In this document: piece by piece, positions 61,113-64,000 of the stretch
How positions within the stretch are numbered: the stretch's first letter is position 1
Layout of the letters: each line of letters opens with the position of its first letter
DNA from: Phycicoccus avicenniae
GTDB lineage: Bacteria > Actinomycetota > Actinomycetes > Actinomycetales > Dermatophilaceae
Reading direction: 5' to 3'
NCBI RefSeq assembly: GCF_018139485.1
Contig: NZ_JAGSNF010000023.1
Coordinates: forward strand, 33,408 to 97,407
DNA length: 64,000 nucleotides
Position numbers and translations under genes: made by a program
Notes under the pieces: model-generated
The model's database searches: none
What the model saw: only the letters and a program-made list of their open reading frames with translations
Told to the model about the DNA's origin: nothing

Positions 61113-63755
61113 ATGCGCCGATGGACCTACGCCCTGGGGGTGCCGACCCTCGTGGGTGCGTCCCTCGTGGCGACGCCACTCGTGAGCAGTGCTGCGACGT
61201 TTACCGTGACCACGACCACCGACGACGCCGCGGACCCCGAGGCCCTGCGCGGCGCGATCGTCGCCGCCAACGGCAACGACGAGGCCGACACCATCACCCT
61301 CGAGGCGGGCCAGACGTACGCGCTGACCGTCGGCGGGGCCGGCGAGAACGCCGCCGCCACGGGTGACCTCGACATCACGAGCGACATCACGATCGACGGC
61401 AACGGTGCGACGATCGACGCCTCGGGCATCGACGACCGCGCGCTGCACGTCGCCGCGGGCGGCAGCCTCACCCTCGTGAACGTCACCGTGACCGGCGGCG
61501 ACGCCGCGGACGCCCCGAGCGGCGACGGCGGCGGCTCCGGCGGCGCGGTCCTCAACGGCGGCACGCTCACCGTCGAGGACTCGACCCTCACCGGCAACTC
61601 CGCGCTGCGGGCCGGCGGCGCCGTCGAGGCGTCCGCGGGCAGCACGACGACGATCACCGGCACCGACCTCACCGACAACTCGGCCGGGGACGCCCCGGGC
61701 AACGGCGGCGCCTTCCACCTCACCGGCGCCGGCACCGTCGCGATCAGCGGGGGCACCGTGTCGGGCAACACCGCGACCGCCGAGGGCGGCGGCGTCTGGA
61801 ACTCCGGCGCGGGCACGATGACCCTCACCGACGTCGAGGTCACCGGCAACACCGCCTCGGGCGCCGAGGCGACCCAGGGCGGCGGCGGTCTCTTCCAGGA
61901 GGCCGGCGAGGGCACCCTCACCGTCAACGGCGGCTCGGTCACCGGGAACGTCGCGGACGGCGCGGCCGGGTCCGGCGGCGGCATCCTCAACGACCAGGGC
62001 ACCCTCGTCGTCGACGGGACGACGATCTCCGGCAACACCTCGGTGCGCGCCGGCGGCGGCATCGAGGCCAACGTCGGCTCAACGACCCTCACCGGCGTCG
62101 ACCTGTCCGACAACTCGACCGGCAGCTCCCCCGGCAACGGCGGCGGCCTGCACATCACCGGCGCGGGCGACGCGAGCATCAGCGGCTCGACGGTCACCGG
62201 CAACGAGGCGGCGCTCGAGGGCGGCGGCCTGTGGAACGGCTCCGGCACGATGACGGTCACCGACTCCGAGGTGAGCGGCAACACCGCCTCGGGTGCCGCG
62301 GCCGACGACGGCGGTGGCGGTCTCTTCAACAACGGCGGCACCCTCGTCGTCGAGGGCAGCACCGTCTCCGACAACGTCGCCGACGGCGACGCCGGCTCCG
62401 GCGGTGGCATCCTCACCCTCGGCGGCTCGCTCGAGGTCACCGGCTCGCTCGTCCAGGACAACAGCGCCGTGCGCGCCGGCGGCGGCATCGAGGCCACCGA
62501 GGGCAGCACGACCACGATCGCGGACAGCCGCCTGCAGTCCAACGAGACCGGCGCGGCCCCCGGCAACGGCGGCGCGTTCCACCTCACCGGCTCCGGCACC
62601 GTCGACGTCACGGGAACGCTCGTCGCGTCGAACGTCGCGGCCAACGAGGGCGGCGGCCTGTGGAACTCCGCGGCGGGCACGATGACCGTCTCGAACAGCA
62701 CGATCAGCGGCAACCTCGCCTCCGGTGACGACGCCGACTCCGGCGGTGGCGGCCTCTACAACGACGGCGGCACGCTCACCGTCTCCGACAGCACGATCGA
62801 GACCAACGCGGCCGACGGCGCCTCCGGCTCCGGCGGTGGCCTGCTCAACGTCGGCGGCACCCTCGAGGTCACCGGCACCGACATCGTCGAGAACGTCTCG
62901 GTGCGCGCCGGTGGCGGCGTCGAGGCGGCGGGCGAGAGCTCGTCGACGAGCCTGTCCGACGTCCTCCTGTCGCAGAACAGCACGGGCGGCAACCCCGGCA
63001 ACGGCGGCGGCCTGCACCTCACCGGCAACGGTGACGTGACCGTCGACCTCACCCTCGTCGAGGAGAACGACGCGACGAACGAGGGCGGCGGCCTGTGGAA
63101 CTCCGCGGCGGGCACGATGACCGTGACCCGCACGACGCTCGTCGGCAACACGACCGACGGCATCGGCGGCGCGCTCTACAACGACGGCGGCACCCTGACG
63201 GTCGACACCTCGACGGTGAGCGGCAACGCCGCCGCCGGTGGCGGTGCCGGCGTCGCGGTCGCCGAGGGCACGGACGCCGGGGCCACGATCCTCGTCCACG
63301 TGACCCTCGCGGCCAACGACAGCGGCGCCCTCGGCGACCTGACGATCGGCAACTCGGTCCTCACGATGAACGAGGACGGCAACGCCGACGGCACCGTCGC
63401 CTCGCTCGGCGGCAACGTCGTCGGGACCGACGTCTCGACCGGCGAGTCCAGCGACGTGCAGACGGACGACGCGATGCTCGGCGAGCTCGGTGACAACGGC
63501 GGTCCGCTGCCGACGCACCTGCCGGCCGACGACAGCCCGGTCGTCGACGCGGGCCTGGCCTCGGTCGAGAGCCTCGTCGACACCGACCAGCGGGGCGCCG
63601 AGCGTCCCGTCGGCGACGCCCCCGACGCGGGCGCCGTCGAGGTCGCGGCCGAGATGGACGACGACGACGACGTCACGCCCCCGGGCAACGACGCCGGCGG
63701 CAACCCGGCCGGACCGGCCACCCCGGTCCCGGGCCAGCCGAGCTACACCGGCTGA
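61113..63755 (+). CDS. Secreted beta-helix repeat protein (CSLREA-like / choice-of-anchor Q type)
   Basis: An 880-residue secreted protein. After a signal peptide ending in VSSAA, residues 30-80 resemble the CSLREA domain (LRGAIVAANGNDEADTITLE). Four modules of about 144 residues follow, each with RAGGGIEA-type, GNGGAFHLTG-type and EGGGLWNSGAGTMT-type landmarks, forming a right-handed parallel beta helix. NGGPLPTHLPADDSPVVDAG and RGAERPVGDAPDAGAVE close the fold. It may be an adhesin or polysaccharide-binding surface protein. The C-terminus PGQPSYTG ends at the stop with no membrane tail. The start has GGAAGAGGA. Confidence 0.88.
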   Translation: MRRWTYALGVPTLVGASLVATPLVSSAATFTVTTTTDDAADPEALRGAIVAANGNDEADTITLEAGQTYALTVGGAGENAAATGDLDITSDITIDGNGATIDASGIDDRALHVAAGGSLTLVNVTVTGGDAADAPSGDGGGSGGAVLNGGTLTVEDSTLTGNSALRAGGAVEASAGSTTTITGTDLTDNSAGDAPGNGGAFHLTGAGTVAISGGTVSGNTATAEGGGVWNSGAGTMTLTDVEVTGNTASGAEATQGGGGLFQEAGEGTLTVNGGSVTGNVADGAAGSGGGILNDQGTLVVDGTTISGNTSVRAGGGIEANVGSTTLTGVDLSDNSTGSSPGNGGGLHITGAGDASISGSTVTGNEAALEGGGLWNGSGTMTVTDSEVSGNTASGAAADDGGGGLFNNGGTLVVEGSTVSDNVADGDAGSGGGILTLGGSLEVTGSLVQDNSAVRAGGGIEATEGSTTTIADSRLQSNETGAAPGNGGAFHLTGSGTVDVTGTLVASNVAANEGGGLWNSAAGTMTVSNSTISGNLASGDDADSGGGGLYNDGGTLTVSDSTIETNAADGASGSGGGLLNVGGTLEVTGTDIVENVSVRAGGGVEAAGESSSTSLSDVLLSQNSTGGNPGNGGGLHLTGNGDVTVDLTLVEENDATNEGGGLWNSAAGTMTVTRTTLVGNTTDGIGGALYNDGGTLTVDTSTVSGNAAAGGGAGVAVAEGTDAGATILVHVTLAANDSGALGDLTIGNSVLTMNEDGNADGTVASLGGNVVGTDVSTGESSDVQTDDAMLGELGDNGGPLPTHLPADDSPVVDAGLASVESLVDTDQRGAERPVGDAPDAGAVEVAAEMDDDDDVTPPGNDAGGNPAGPATPVPGQPSYTG

Positions 63756-63776
63756 CGTCCGACGTCACACCGACGT

Positions 63777-63908
63777 GGGGGGGGGGCCCCCCCCGGGGGG
63801 GGGCGGGGCGGGGGGCGGGGGGGGGGGGGGGGGGCGGGGGGGGGGGGTGGGGGGGGGGTGGGGGGGGGGGGGCCGGGGCGCGGGGGCGCCGGGGGGGGGG
63901 GGGGGGGG
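63777..63908. repeat. G-rich low-complexity tract
   Basis: 132 bases are almost pure G, broken by single C or T and one run of C. It lies between two convergent genes. It may be a true G-quadruplex-forming tract or an assembly artefact from failed base calls. Confidence 0.8.
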
Positions 63909-63913
63909 ACGGG

Positions 63914-64000
63914 TCAGGACTCGAGCGGCGCGTGGTGGTCGCGGCCGGCGACGCCGTGGCGCCAGTAGCCGTGCACCTCGAGGGCGTCCGGGGCCACCCC
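63914..64000 (-). CDS. C-terminal end of an unidentified protein
   Basis: The minus-strand frame from the window edge reads 28 residues (DALEVHGYWRHGVAGRDHHA then PLES) to TGA. Codon bias is normal for the genome, so it is probably the end of a real gene. The family cannot be told. Confidence 0.5.
   Translation of the reverse strand, partial: GVAPDALEVHGYWRHGVAGRDHHAPLES

Noticed and set aside
61560..63200. Repeat array resembling CRISPR or tandem satellite
   Set aside because: The repeats are in frame, 430 bases long and encode beta-helix modules; there are no short repeats with unique spacers anywhere in the window.
63738..63755. Sortase-type LPxTG signal at the end of the beta-helix protein
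   Set aside because: QPSYTG is followed at once by the stop, with no hydrophobic segment or basic tail.

Overview
The window is very GC-rich chromosomal DNA from an actinobacterium. Supporting signs are GC-saturated third codon positions, frequent GTG starts, lipoprotein signals ending in a Cys lipobox, DtxR/IdeR-type iron boxes, and many genes whose -10 hexamer lies 6-7 bases before the start codon (leaderless mRNAs). The order Micrococcales is plausible, but the sequence alone does not fix the genus.

Layout. 1-2.9 kb: the end of a membrane-anchored metallophosphoesterase and a secreted S1 protease. 2.9-12.2 kb: a sucrase/ferredoxin-like protein and a pentose (xylose-type) module made of an XylFGH-like ABC transporter, a ROK regulator, a SorC-type regulator and a divergent xylulokinase; a secreted SGNH hydrolase interrupted by an in-frame TGA lies inside it. 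12.2-33.6 kb: mostly housekeeping genes, including an enoyl-reductase-like dehydrogenase, a hydroxyacid dehydrogenase, two coupled SDRs, a CPVC membrane protein with a disulfide oxidoreductase, a crotonase/molybdopterin oxidoreductase operon, glutamine-dependent NAD synthetase, a spermidine-synthase-like membrane protein, a NagD-like HAD phosphatase, and a PadR-HAAS operon.

33.7-48.57 kb is an accessory island. It is bounded by a 124-bp direct repeat, a copy of the 3' end of fbpC that includes its stop codon, which suggests integration at that gene end. The island carries three toxin-antitoxin-like pairs (MazEF type, MNT/HEPN type, and RHH antitoxin with a small toxin), a MarR/MFS/TspO-like group and an SRPBCC protein. 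Its right part has lower GC and holds a four-gene same-strand cluster: a four-TM protein and a partner resembling Kiwa KwaA/KwaB, a PD-(D/E)XK nuclease, and a 1715-residue P-loop (STAND-like) protein. This is the best candidate for an undescribed composite anti-phage system.

48.45-56.7 kb: fbpABC ferric-iron transporter, diverging from an 855-residue adenylation / carrier / membrane-acyltransferase fusion. Two iron boxes lie between them, so both are probably repressed by iron; a class V aminotransferase follows convergently. 56.8-64 kb: a TetR regulator with a tandem operator and a co-directional MMPL exporter, an L,D-transpeptidase, a secreted beta-helix repeat protein, a 132-base G-rich tract that may be an assembly artefact, and the tail of one more gene.
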